Shown: positions 5,210-13,954, counted from the stretch's first letter. The stretch: DNA of 19,239 bases from an uncultured Legionellaceae bacterium (GCA_903887975.1 CAISSD010000051.1:1-19239), one strand, 5' to 3'. Notes: generated by a model not told the origin, from the letters alone. Numbers and translations: made by a program.

Positions 5210-7729
5210 GTGGTGATTTCTAACCTCGTTGATTATAGGCGAAGTGCAATTAAATATGTAGTCCTTGCTGGATTGATTGTTTGGGGCAATGGTTTTGCAT
5301 TGAATGCGTCGACTCATGAAACAATACAAGCCTGTGTCGATGCCAAGCAATTGCCATTATCCACACTGGCTCGCGCCAAGATTGCAACGTGTCTTCACTG
5401 GCAAGATGCCGCTGGTTTTTGTGGTGGGTATTATGAGCCTTTTCACATTAAAGTATTGGATGATCCCAGTGAAATACGACTTGGTGCAGATGAATTTTCG
5501 TTAAAAGCTGAGGGTCAATCGGTTTTAAAGGGGCAGGTTCGTCTTCATCAAGGTGGCGTGATGGTTGATGCCAATACCGCTTATGTGGAGCGTGACCCCA
5601 AAACAAAACAAATTATTAACGTTCATTTGTTGGGCGATGTACGTTATGCTGAAGAAGGTCGCAGGATGTGGGCGGATGAGTTGACGCTTCATCCCAATGA
5701 TTCAACCGGTGTTGTGAATCATGTTTTGTATCAATGGGATTCCAAGCGTGCAGGCGCTCGATTACCAGCTTGGGGGCGAGCGAATGTTGTAGAGCGATTT
5801 GCCAATAAAAATTATCGACTACATCTTGCAACGTATACCACGTGTGCACCTCGTGATGGGTCTTGGATGATTAAAGCCCGTGATATCACGCTTCATGATG
5901 CAACACAAACTGGTGTTGCCAAAGATGCGGTATTGAATGTATTGGATTGGCCTGTTCTTTATACGCCGTACATGAGTTTTCCCACGTCCAGTGCGCGAAA
6001 ATCTGGGTTTTTGATGCCCATGTATGGTTATTCAAACGTTGGTGGTTTTGATGTTGCAACACCTTATTATTGGAATATTGCACCCGCTTTCGATGCAACC
6101 TTGGTGCCACATGTTTATTCGCGACGCGGGATGATGTTGGGTGCTGAAGCACGTTATTTAACCACCAATTCCAGGGGAATGTTTGGTGGGAACATTTTGC
6201 CGCAAGATGCGGCGTTTAATCAATTTTTGTTACAAAATCAAGATGTTTATCCTGCCATACAAGGCTTATCCAGTAATCGATGGTCATTGGCCTTTGATGA
6301 CACCACAACATGGAATGATGATTTAGTCTTGGATATCAATGTTCGACAAGTTTCAGACGATTATTATTTGCAAGATTTTAGCAGTAATCTTTCGGTGTTG
6401 ACTGAAAATCAATTGCCCCGAGAAGGTCGTTTAACGTACACGATGGACCATTGGTTGTTCCAGGGGATGATGCAAAGTTATCAAACGTTAAGCCCTATTA
6501 ATCAATCCATGATTGCCAATGTTTATGAACGCTTGCCGGAGCTTCTGGCGCATGGCAATTATACCGATTTGCCATTGAATGCCAATTTTTCACTCGATGC
6601 GCAATTTGATTATTTTCGTTGGCCCATGCCCAATGCAACCCAACCACAGGGGCCACGTTACCATGTTGATCCTATTTTATCACTTCCTCTATCCAATACA
6701 TGGGGTTATTTGACCCCGTCGGTAGAATGGGTGGTGAATGATTATGATTTGCATTATGGTGCGAATATTGATGCGCATACTTATGATGTGTCGCTACCTC
6801 GGTATAGTGTTGATATGGGTTTAACCTTGGAGCGGGATACCCACTGGTTTCATAAGCCCATGGTTCAAACGCTGGAGCCTAGACTTTATTATCTTAATGT
6901 TCCGTATCAATATCAAAGTGATTTTCCAGCATTTGATGCGGCGTACATGATTTTTAATACCGATCAATTGTTTCGCAACAATCGCTTTTCAGGATTTGAC
7001 AGAATTGGTGATGCCAATCAATTGGGCTATGGGCTGACAACGCGTTGGTTATCCGACGACGATGGTCGTGAAAAAGCGTTAATTACGGTGGGGCAATTGC
7101 GTTATTTTTCAAAAAGACAGGTTCAATTGTGTTATGAATGGGATACAAATTGTCAAGACACGCCATTGACTTTGGGATATTTATCGCCAGAGGCAACGTA
7201 TTCTCCGATTGCATCACGAGCGGTTTATCATCTGAATACTTCGTGGATGGTGAGTGCTGATTATGCTTGGGATCCTAATGCACACGCCAGCAATAATGGT
7301 TACTTGAATCTGCATTATCAACCCGCATCAAATAAAATCATGACTTTGGGTTATACGTATCTTGTGAATGGTAATTTGATTGATATCAATGATTTGGGTT
7401 TGCAACAAAGCTCGTTGAATCAAATCACCGGTGCATATGGATGGCCATTGTCTGAAAAGTGGAGCACGTTGGGGGCTTACAGTTATAACATCAGTAAAGG
7501 TTACAATATGTTGACCTTGTTTGGGGTTCAGTATGACACGTGTTGTTGGGCTTTTCGTTTGTTGGGCGGTCGAGCGTTTCAGAGTTTAACGACGACCGAT
7601 TCAACGCCACAATATAATAATAACGTTTATTTTCAAGTGTTGCTCAAAGGATTGGGATCAATGGCCAATAGCGATCCGGCGAGTGCGATCCGGACTTATT
7701 TGCCGGGGTATGAGAATATTTTTAGGTAG
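5210..7729 (+). CDS. lptD: LPS-assembly outer membrane protein LptD
   Basis: LptD forms, with the lipoprotein LptE, the outer-membrane translocon that inserts lipopolysaccharide into the outer leaflet. The protein has a signal peptide (hydrophobic YVVLAGLIVWGNGFA), a periplasmic OstA/LptA-like domain (ADEFSLKAEGQSVLKGQV through the ADELTLHPNDSTG segment) and a long aromatic-rich beta-barrel ending G-Y-E-N-I-F-R. A C-C-W near the C-terminus matches the paired cysteines that form the interdomain disulfides in E. coli LptD, and N-terminal cysteines (GFCGGYYEP and others) are available as partners. At ~840 residues it is a little longer than the E. coli protein (784). The start is uncertain: there is no ATG, only TTG 5198 or GTG 5210/5213; GGGA at 5200-5203 favours a GTG. 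surA follows 142 bases later with its own promoter. Confidence 0.93.
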   Translation: MVISNLVDYRRSAIKYVVLAGLIVWGNGFALNASTHETIQACVDAKQLPLSTLARAKIATCLHWQDAAGFCGGYYEPFHIKVLDDPSEIRLGADEFSLKAEGQSVLKGQVRLHQGGVMVDANTAYVERDPKTKQIINVHLLGDVRYAEEGRRMWADELTLHPNDSTGVVNHVLYQWDSKRAGARLPAWGRANVVERFANKNYRLHLATYTTCAPRDGSWMIKARDITLHDATQTGVAKDAVLNVLDWPVLYTPYMSFPTSSARKSGFLMPMYGYSNVGGFDVATPYYWNIAPAFDATLVPHVYSRRGMMLGAEARYLTTNSRGMFGGNILPQDAAFNQFLLQNQDVYPAIQGLSSNRWSLAFDDTTTWNDDLVLDINVRQVSDDYYLQDFSSNLSVLTENQLPREGRLTYTMDHWLFQGMMQSYQTLSPINQSMIANVYERLPELLAHGNYTDLPLNANFSLDAQFDYFRWPMPNATQPQGPRYHVDPILSLPLSNTWGYLTPSVEWVVNDYDLHYGANIDAHTYDVSLPRYSVDMGLTLERDTHWFHKPMVQTLEPRLYYLNVPYQYQSDFPAFDAAYMIFNTDQLFRNNRFSGFDRIGDANQLGYGLTTRWLSDDDGREKALITVGQLRYFSKRQVQLCYEWDTNCQDTPLTLGYLSPEATYSPIASRAVYHLNTSWMVSADYAWDPNAHASNNGYLNLHYQPASNKIMTLGYTYLVNGNLIDINDLGLQQSSLNQITGAYGWPLSEKWSTLGAYSYNISKGYNMLTLFGVQYDTCCWAFRLLGGRAFQSLTTTDSTPQYNNNVYFQVLLKGLGSMANSDPASAIRTYLPGYENIFR

Positions 7730-7819
7730 GATGTATTGACTGGTGGCGATACCGGGATTGTGGCGTCGGCGACTTTACCACGCATAACCGCCAGCTAGAT
7801 ATGATGTCACGAAAGATAA

Positions 7820-7828
7820 TGTTATAAT
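7820..7828 (+). promoter_or_regulatory. Extended -10 promoter of surA-pdxA-folA
   Basis: TGTTATAAT at 7820-7828 is a perfect extended -10 (TG-n-TATAAT) in the 142-base gap after lptD. No good -35 stands 17 bp upstream (TATGAT at 7800-7805), which extended -10 promoters tolerate. The start would be near 7835, about 37 bases before the surA ATG. Confidence 0.62.
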
Positions 7829-7871
7829 CCAGCTTGGTCGGTGTGTATTAAAATCAAGGGGTTTTATAATC

Positions 7872-9155
7872 ATGCGTGTGATGATGTTGTTGGTGGGTTT
7901 ATTGGCAATGGCAGCTGAGGTTTCGGCTGCTCCTTTGGATAAGGTCGTTGCGGTGGTGAATGATGATGTCATCACGCAAAGCGAGCTTAATGCCCAAGTT
8001 GAGCAAGTGCGACAACAATTGCTTGCTACCAAGCGAGACATTCCAGAAGAAAAAATCTTGCGAAAGCAAGTGTTGAATCATTTAATCGATGTCGAGCTGC
8101 AATTACAATTGGCCAAAAGAAATGACATTACGGTTGATGGCGCAGAGCTTGATGGCACGCTTGAAAAAATTGCCCATGATCATCATTTGTCATTAACCCA
8201 ACTGCGTGAAGAAGTCACCAAACAAGGTCTTGTGTGGGAAGATTATCGGGAAAATATTCGTAAAGAACTGTTGTTAAGCCACATCCAACAAAAAGCCATT
8301 GGCAAAGACATTACCGTCACCGCAGAGCAAGTGGACGATTATTTAAAAACCACCCCACAAATTGATGCGTCACAAAATTTGTTTCATTTGCAAAATATTG
8401 TTATTCCGCTTGCCGAAGAACCAACCACCGAACAGCTCAAGCAAGCCAGACGCAAAGCACAAGCACTTTTGGCTAAAGTCAAACAAGGCGAAGATTTTGG
8501 TTTGCTCGCCATTGCAGAGTCTAGTGGCCCGTATGCCTTAGAAGGGGGTGATCTGGGTGAGCGGCGTTTGGCCGAGCTTCCTGAAGTCTTTGCCAATCAA
8601 GCGGTGGCCATGAAAGTTGGCGATGTGGTCGGTCCTATTCGTACCGGTAATGGGTTTCAGTTGATTAAACTGGTTTCGATTAAAGAAAATAAAGTGCATC
8701 ACGAGGTTCAAAAGACTCATGTGCGACATATTTTATTAAAACCCGATGCCAATATGACCGAGTCTGAAGCATTAAGACAGGCCAGAAACATTCATCAACA
8801 ATTAAAATCAGGCAAAGATTTTGCCGTGATGGCCAAACAGTATTCTTTGGATGTGGCCAGCGCTATTAAAGGTGGGGATTTGGGTTGGGTGACGGATGAT
8901 GAATTGGTGTTGCCATTTGCTGAAGCCATGGCAAGCCTCTCCGTGAATGCCATCAGCGAACCCATTAAAACACCTTTTGGTTGGCACATCATTCAAGTCT
9001 TGGCCAGAAAAACCGAGGACGACTCCGAAGCGTTTAAACGCCAACAGGTGCGACAACTGCTGCAACAACGTAAATTTGCCGAAGCGGTTGAAAATTGGCA
9101 GCAGCATGTTCGCGTGGATGCTTATGTGAAAGTTATGGACAGAGCCTTGGCATGA
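7872..9155 (+). CDS. surA: Periplasmic chaperone and peptidyl-prolyl isomerase SurA
   Basis: SurA escorts unfolded outer-membrane proteins, LptD among them, across the periplasm to the BAM complex. The 427-residue protein (E. coli 428) begins with a signal peptide (hydrophobic LLVGLLAMAAEVSAA, cleavage about residue 20) followed by the chaperone N-domain starting DKVVAVVNDDVITQSEL. Two parvulin domains follow: roughly residues 170-270 (NIVIPLAEEP ... SSGPYALEGGDLGERR) and 280-380 (THVRHILLKPD ... GGDLGWV, PFGWHIIQVL). The second carries the usual H-I-L and G-W-H-I-I active-site strands. ATG 7872 follows AAGGGG (7856-7861). Its stop overlaps the pdxA ATG (ATGA), so the two are translationally coupled. 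Confidence 0.95.
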   Translation: MRVMMLLVGLLAMAAEVSAAPLDKVVAVVNDDVITQSELNAQVEQVRQQLLATKRDIPEEKILRKQVLNHLIDVELQLQLAKRNDITVDGAELDGTLEKIAHDHHLSLTQLREEVTKQGLVWEDYRENIRKELLLSHIQQKAIGKDITVTAEQVDDYLKTTPQIDASQNLFHLQNIVIPLAEEPTTEQLKQARRKAQALLAKVKQGEDFGLLAIAESSGPYALEGGDLGERRLAELPEVFANQAVAMKVGDVVGPIRTGNGFQLIKLVSIKENKVHHEVQKTHVRHILLKPDANMTESEALRQARNIHQQLKSGKDFAVMAKQYSLDVASAIKGGDLGWVTDDELVLPFAEAMASLSVNAISEPIKTPFGWHIIQVLARKTEDDSEAFKRQQVRQLLQQRKFAEAVENWQQHVRVDAYVKVMDRALA

Positions 9156-10114
9156 AACCATTGGTGGTGACCAGTGGTGAACCTGCTGGCATTGGTCCTG
9201 ATTTGTGTTTAACCCTTGCAGGCATGGATATCCCTTTGGTGGTGATGGGCGACCCTTTACTTCTGGCAGAAAGAGCACAGCAGCTCGGTCTTTCTTTGAC
9301 GTTTGAGGTGTACGATCCCCAAAAAGAGTTGGTCATGGCACCCCATCAATTAACCATCATCCCGAACATGTGTGCGAAAAAAACACGTGCCGGACAACTT
9401 GATGCGCGTAATGCTGCGTATGTATTGGATATGATTGCTGCGGCAACCATGGGTTGTGTGTCTGGAGATTTTTCGGGCATGGTCACCGCTCCCGTACACA
9501 AAGCCATCATCAACGAAGCTGGTTTTGCATTTACCGGGCACACCGAGTTTATTGCTGATTTAACCCACACTCAAGATGTTGTGATGATGCTGGCGTGTCA
9601 GGCGATGAATGTGGCGCTTGTAACCACGCATCTTGCTTTAAAAGATGTGCCTCAAGCCATCACCATTGAAAAAATAATCAACGTGGTGGAGGTGATTCAT
9701 CAGAGTTTTTGTCGTTATTTTAAGATTCAACCCAACATTGCGGTTGCAGGACTTAATCCACATGCCGGTGAAGGTGGTTATTTGGGTGATGAAGAAATCA
9801 ACATTATTGAACCGGCTCTTTTAGCGTTACAACATCAAGGCAAACAGGTTTTTGGACCATTTCCGGCGGATACGTTGTTCACCCAAGAGCATTTGGAGCG
9901 ATATGATGTGTTTCTTGCCATGTATCATGATCAAGGCTTATCGGTATTAAAATATGCAGGTTTTGGACAAGCGGTGAATGTGACGTTGGGATTGCCGATT
10001 GTTCGAACATCGGTGGATCATGGTACGGCTTTGCCTCTCGCCGCGACTGGTCGGGCGGATGCGGGTAGTCTTCATGCTGCAGTGCGTCAGGCTTGGTCTA
10101 TGGTGCAGTCATGA
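9152..10114 (+). CDS. pdxA: 4-hydroxythreonine-4-phosphate dehydrogenase
   Basis: PdxA oxidises 4-phosphohydroxy-L-threonine with NAD(P) in the DXP-dependent route to pyridoxal phosphate. The 320-residue protein opens with the family signature V-T-S-G-E-P-A-G-I-G-P-D-L and keeps the metal-ligand histidine contexts GHTEF, LNPHAGEGG and YHDQGL, as well as VNVTLGLPIVRTSVDHGTA near the end. It therefore looks fully functional. The start at 9152 overlaps the surA stop; starting further upstream would place the reading frame inside surA. Its own stop overlaps the folA start in the same ATGA fashion, so surA, pdxA and folA form a tightly coupled operon. Confidence 0.95.
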   Translation: MKPLVVTSGEPAGIGPDLCLTLAGMDIPLVVMGDPLLLAERAQQLGLSLTFEVYDPQKELVMAPHQLTIIPNMCAKKTRAGQLDARNAAYVLDMIAAATMGCVSGDFSGMVTAPVHKAIINEAGFAFTGHTEFIADLTHTQDVVMMLACQAMNVALVTTHLALKDVPQAITIEKIINVVEVIHQSFCRYFKIQPNIAVAGLNPHAGEGGYLGDEEINIIEPALLALQHQGKQVFGPFPADTLFTQEHLERYDVFLAMYHDQGLSVLKYAGFGQAVNVTLGLPIVRTSVDHGTALPLAATGRADAGSLHAAVRQAWSMVQS

Positions 10115-10608
10115 CGACCATCAGTCTTATTGCCGCGATTGACGAACAAGGTGGACTTGGAAAAAACAATCAATTGCTGTGTCACTTACCGGTGGATTTG
10201 AAACATTTTAAAACCCTGACCATGGGAAAACCCTTATTGATGGGGGCAAGAACGTTTGAATCGATTGGTAGACCTCTGCCAGGAAGGCTAAACATGGTGT
10301 TGAGTCGAAAAAATTTAAACATCGATGGTGTTGTGGTGTTTCAATCTTTTTCAGAAGCGTTGGCGCATGTGGTCTTGGCACCAGAGTTGATGGTGATTGG
10401 GGGGGCGATGGTGTATCAAGAGCTCATGCCCATGGCGCAGCAAATTTATCTGACCAAAATTCATCATCAATTTGATGCCGATGTTTTTTTTCCTGAGATT
10501 GATATGCAACAATGGCATTGTGAAGATTCATTAGAGGTTCCACGCAATCAGCAGAACCCCTTTGATGTTACTTTTTGTCGTTTGGTTCGGCATGATATTG
10601 CGCGATGA
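10111..10608 (+). CDS. folA: Dihydrofolate reductase with unusual active-site residues
   Basis: FolA reduces dihydrofolate to tetrahydrofolate with NADPH. The 165-residue protein aligns along its length with chromosomal DHFRs: ISLIAAIDEQGGLGKNN, LPVDLKHFK with the catalytic acid D29 (E. coli D27), FESIGRPLPGR, and VIGGAMVYQELMPMA forming the second NADPH loop. Two positions are odd. The near-invariant active-site tryptophan (E. coli W22) is cysteine (C24, in QLLCHLP), and the NADPH-phosphate arginine (E. coli R44) is alanine (A46, in MGARTFES), followed by an arginine at 47. ATG 10111 overlaps the pdxA stop; an upstream GTG/ATG within pdxA is less likely because ISLIAA normally begins at residue 2-5. 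The 3' end overlaps cinA by 41 bases on the opposite strand. Confidence 0.94.
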   Translation: MTTISLIAAIDEQGGLGKNNQLLCHLPVDLKHFKTLTMGKPLLMGARTFESIGRPLPGRLNMVLSRKNLNIDGVVVFQSFSEALAHVVLAPELMVIGGAMVYQELMPMAQQIYLTKIHHQFDADVFFPEIDMQQWHCEDSLEVPRNQQNPFDVTFCRLVRHDIAR

Positions 10609-11686
10609 TGATGCTTAACCGATGGCACAACCATTCGCTGGCAAACGCCAAGATGACTTGAGGGTTAAAAAAGCGAATGTCATGCTCTTCACGATTTTTT
10701 ACGCCATTCACACAATAATCAATATAGATTTTGGTGTGGCCCGGACTTTGAACGCTTAACCAATAATCACGAAGTCCTGTGATGTGACATTGTATGGAGT
10801 GATTTTTAGTCGAATTAAACGACAACTGTTCATGATTCGCTGGTTCAAGCAATAAACTTTCTAAATGCCCACCGGTTGCTTCATCGATAATGGAGATGCT
10901 TTGTTTGGTCTGGCTGATGGTTTGTTTTAAATAAGCCGAGGCACGCAATTGGTTTGGTGCAATCACATGGGGTTCTGCCAGTGGGTCAACGATGGCTTTG
11001 ACTGTTTCAACCCAAGGCTGGGTGGTGCGTACTTTGAATTCAACATAGGGAATTTCAAGTCGATACCCCAATTGACAGGGAATATTTTTAAGTGCATCTT
11101 CCATGCGCTCGGCAATTTGTGATTCTGGAACCCCAAATAGGCGCCATTTGAGCATGATTTGATCGCTACCTTCCTGGCCATGTAAAACAGGTAAGACATA
11201 TTCTTGAAACATGGGCAAGCATTCTCGAGGTGGGCCTGGTAAAAGAAAAAATTGTTTTTGGTTGTGGGTGTAAAAGCACCCCAGTGCTGTGCCGTTTTTA
11301 TTGGGAATCAAGATGGCGTTTTTTGGAAATAAAGCCTGTTGGCGATTACCATCATTCATGGTTAATTGAGCGCGCGTCAAGCGTTCTTTGGTGTGTGCCA
11401 GTGCTTCGGGATACTCAATGAGTGGTACGTCTAAAAATTTTGCCAAAGCAAAGCGGGTTAAATCATCCGATGTGGGGCCAAGGCCTCCTGTGATGATGAT
11501 GCTTTGATGATCCCGAACCAAAAACGCCAAACAATCCACGATTTGAGCTTCATCATCGCGCACACTTAAATGAAGTCCCACGGGTAAGCCTTCTGAGGAC
11601 ATGATGTCTGCTAAATTTTTGTGATTGGTGTTTAGGGTGTTGCCATCAATCAGCTCGTCGCCGGTGGCAAATAATGCAATGGTCAT
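10568..11686 (-). CDS. cinA: CinA-family protein with degenerate C-terminal deamidase domain
   Basis: CinA proteins combine an N-terminal molybdopterin-binding-like (MoCF/COG1058) domain with a C-terminal PncC nicotinamide-nucleotide deamidase domain; in several bacteria they salvage pyridine nucleotides. Here residues 1-170 are a clear MoCF domain: ATGDELIDGNTLNTN (7-21), ITGGLGPTSDDLTRF (65-79), N-K-N-G-T-A-L-G and LLPGPPRE (148-155). The region from about 250 resembles the deamidase domain, but the expected A-E-S-C-T-G-G around the catalytic serine reads I-D-E-A-T-G-G (267-273) and the downstream part is poorly conserved. Deamidase activity is therefore doubtful. The start ATG 11686 lies in a short divergent gap with metG. 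Confidence 0.82.
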   Translation of the reverse strand: MTIALFATGDELIDGNTLNTNHKNLADIMSSEGLPVGLHLSVRDDEAQIVDCLAFLVRDHQSIIITGGLGPTSDDLTRFALAKFLDVPLIEYPEALAHTKERLTRAQLTMNDGNRQQALFPKNAILIPNKNGTALGCFYTHNQKQFFLLPGPPRECLPMFQEYVLPVLHGQEGSDQIMLKWRLFGVPESQIAERMEDALKNIPCQLGYRLEIPYVEFKVRTTQPWVETVKAIVDPLAEPHVIAPNQLRASAYLKQTISQTKQSISIIDEATGGHLESLLLEPANHEQLSFNSTKNHSIQCHITGLRDYWLSVQSPGHTKIYIDYCVNGVKNREEHDIRFFNPQVILAFASEWLCHRLSIIIAQYHAEPNDKK

Positions 11687-11708
11687 TGGATTAATCCTTC
11701 AGTATAAT
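11680..11708 (+). promoter_or_regulatory. Probable promoter of metG-rnfB-nth
   Basis: A perfect -10 TATAAT lies at 11703-11708; TGGTCA at 11680-11685, 17 bp upstream, is a weak -35 and falls within the start of the divergent cinA. Transcription would begin about 25 bases before the metG ATG, which follows TAAGGG (11725-11730). Confidence 0.5.
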
Positions 11709-11738
11709 AAGTCGTTTTGAGCTTTAAGGGTTGGCTTT

Positions 11739-13388
11739 ATGATATCACCTCGCACCATGTTGGTCACCAGCGCATTGCCTTATGCCAATGGTCATTTGCA
11801 TTTGGGTCATTTGGTTGAACACATTCAAACCGATGTGTGGGTTCAAACGCATAAAATGCTGGGGCATCACTGTATTAGTGTTTGTGGAGACGATGCGCAT
11901 GGCACACCCATCATGCTTAAAGCCAAGCAATTGGGCATAACGCCTGAAGCCTTGACGGAGTCTATGCGCGAGAGCCATGAACAGGATTTTAAAGCTTTTG
12001 GCATTCATTATGATGCCTACCATACCACTCATTCATCCGAAAACCAGGCGCTTGCGTGTTTGATTTATGAAAAATTACAGCGCAATGGCGATATTTTGGT
12101 GAAAACCATTCATCAATTGTTTGATCCCGAAGCACAATTGTTTTTGTCCGATCGCTACATTAAAGGTACGTGTCCTAAATGTGGTGCAGCCGAACAATAT
12201 GGTGATGGGTGCGAACAATGTGGGGCAACCTATACGCCCATGGATTTAAAAGATCCCGTTTCAGCGCTGTCCGGTGCAACACCCATTGAAAAAGAGTCGG
12301 AACATTATTTTTTTGATTTACCCCGATATGAAGCATTGTTAAAAGCTTGGACCAAATCAGGGCATTTACAAACCGAAGTCGCGAATAAACTAGACGAGTG
12401 GTTTGCAGCAGGCTTGAAACAATGGGATATTTCTCGAGACGCACCTTATTTTGGGTTTTTAATTCCTGGGTGTACGGATAAATATTTTTATGTCTGGCTT
12501 GATGCACCCATTGGTTATATGGCCAGTTTCAAGCATTATTGTGCCACACATGATTTGGATTTTGATGCATTTTGGGGCAAAGACGCAACCGCAGAATTGT
12601 ATCATTTTGTGGGTAAAGACATTGTGTATTTTCATGCCTTATTTTGGCCTGCGATGTTATCTGGTAGTGGGCATCGGTTACCAACATCCATTTTTACGCA
12701 CGGATTCTTGACCATTAATGGTTTAAAAATGTCCAAATCTCGTGGAACATTTATAGAAGCCCGACGTTATTTGGATCATCTTGATCCGGAGCATTTGCGT
12801 TATTATTTTTCGGCCAAATTAAATGGGCGCGTTGAAGACATTGATTTGAATTTTGATGATTTTATTGCAAGAATCAATGCCGATTTGGTGGGCAAAGTGG
12901 TTAATATTGCCAGTCGTTGTGCCGGTTTTATTCAAAAATTATTTGATGGACGTTTGAGTGCGGCTCTATCGCATCATGAATTGTACAATGCGTTATTGAA
13001 CGCGCGAATGAGTGTGATTGATGCTTATGTTGCGCGTGATAATGCATTGGCGATCCGCATCATCATGGGTTTGGCTGACCAAATCAATCAATATATTGAT
13101 GCCCAAAAGCCGTGGATTTTGGCCAAAGACGCGACAAAATTACAGCAGGTACAGGAGGTGTGTACCATGGGGCTCAATGGTTATCGGGTTTTAATCACTT
13201 ATTTAAAGCCCGTTTTGCCTGGAATGGCATTGAAATCCGAGCATTTTTTGTTGAGTGAACCACTCACCTGGGATTCAATCGACAAGCCTTTGCTCAATCA
13301 CACCATAGGCGTTTTTGAGCCGTTGACTGCTCGTGTGGATCCAAAACAAGTTGAAGCGTTGTTGGCCCATATGCAGGCGCCCACATGA
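11739..13388 (+). CDS. metG: Methionyl-tRNA synthetase, short form
   Basis: Charges tRNA-Met and initiator tRNA with methionine in the cytoplasm. The 549-residue class I synthetase has the N-terminal SALPYANGHLHLGHL (HIGH motif variant at 21-24), a single zinc knuckle C145-x2-C148-x9-C158-x2-C161, and the KMSKS loop intact (330-334). The C-terminal helical anticodon domain is present. The extra EMAP/tRNA-binding dimerisation domain found in the 677-residue E. coli enzyme is absent, so it is probably monomeric. The ATG at 11739 fits the ribosome site; an internal ATG at 11757 is possible. The stop overlaps the rnfB start by four bases. Confidence 0.96.
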   Translation: MISPRTMLVTSALPYANGHLHLGHLVEHIQTDVWVQTHKMLGHHCISVCGDDAHGTPIMLKAKQLGITPEALTESMRESHEQDFKAFGIHYDAYHTTHSSENQALACLIYEKLQRNGDILVKTIHQLFDPEAQLFLSDRYIKGTCPKCGAAEQYGDGCEQCGATYTPMDLKDPVSALSGATPIEKESEHYFFDLPRYEALLKAWTKSGHLQTEVANKLDEWFAAGLKQWDISRDAPYFGFLIPGCTDKYFYVWLDAPIGYMASFKHYCATHDLDFDAFWGKDATAELYHFVGKDIVYFHALFWPAMLSGSGHRLPTSIFTHGFLTINGLKMSKSRGTFIEARRYLDHLDPEHLRYYFSAKLNGRVEDIDLNFDDFIARINADLVGKVVNIASRCAGFIQKLFDGRLSAALSHHELYNALLNARMSVIDAYVARDNALAIRIIMGLADQINQYIDAQKPWILAKDATKLQQVQEVCTMGLNGYRVLITYLKPVLPGMALKSEHFLLSEPLTWDSIDKPLLNHTIGVFEPLTARVDPKQVEALLAHMQAPT

Positions 13389-13954
13389 CGTTGGTTGCCA
13401 AGATTGATGCGCTATTACCTCAGACGCAGTGCGGCGAGTGTGGTCATCCAGGTTGTTTGCCTTATGCAAAAGCACTGGCCACAGGTCTTGCCAACATCAA
13501 CCAATGCCCACCCGGGGGTGTTGAAACCCTAAAGGCATTGGGTGCATTACTTCAGGTTGATGCCACACCTTATTTGGAAGCGATGGCATTGAGCACGCGT
13601 TTGCCTTCGCAGGCCTTGATTCGCGAGGCCGAATGCATTGGCTGCACCAAATGTATTCAAGCGTGTCCTGTGGATGCGATTGTGGGTAGTGCCAAACTCA
13701 TGCATACCGTGATTGCAACAGAGTGCACCGGATGTGGTTTGTGTGTTGAACCGTGTCCTGTTGATTGCATAGAAATGGTGGCCATTCCAAAGCCCATTTA
13801 CGACAAAGATTTGGCCAGAAGACGCTTCCATGCAAGAAATACTCGGTTATCGGTTGTAAAAAAAACATCATCCGGATTAAATGCACAAAACAAACAAGAT
13901 TTATTAAAACAAGCATTGGCTCGACAAGAGGCTCACAAGGCGCGTGATGAATAA
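13385..13954 (+). CDS. rnfB: RnfB-like electron transfer ferredoxin, orphan and unanchored
   Basis: RnfB is normally the iron-sulfur subunit of the membrane Rnf/Rsx complex. This 189-residue version has the N-terminal 4Fe-4S site C16-x2-C19-x4-C24-x16-C41 followed by CPPGG, then two ferredoxin motifs C84-x2-C87-x2-C90-x3-C94-P and C114-x2-C117-x2-C120-x3-C124-P. All twelve cysteines are present. The usual N-terminal transmembrane helix is missing: the first residues are MTLVAKIDALLPQTQ, directly at the cluster domain. The C-terminus is a charged tail (KKTSSGLNAQNKQDLL). No other rnf gene is visible; metG is upstream (4-base overlap) and nth downstream (8-base overlap). It is probably a soluble electron carrier; linkage to Nth, which also bears a cluster, is suggestive only. 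Confidence 0.85.
   Translation: MTLVAKIDALLPQTQCGECGHPGCLPYAKALATGLANINQCPPGGVETLKALGALLQVDATPYLEAMALSTRLPSQALIREAECIGCTKCIQACPVDAIVGSAKLMHTVIATECTGCGLCVEPCPVDCIEMVAIPKPIYDKDLARRRFHARNTRLSVVKKTSSGLNAQNKQDLLKQALARQEAHKARDE

Noticed and set aside
7730..7800. G/C-richer stretch between lptD and surA as an RNA gene or terminator
   Set aside because: Short complementary pieces such as GTGG/CCAC and GTC/GAC exist, but no stable stem with a T-run and no recognisable RNA fold.
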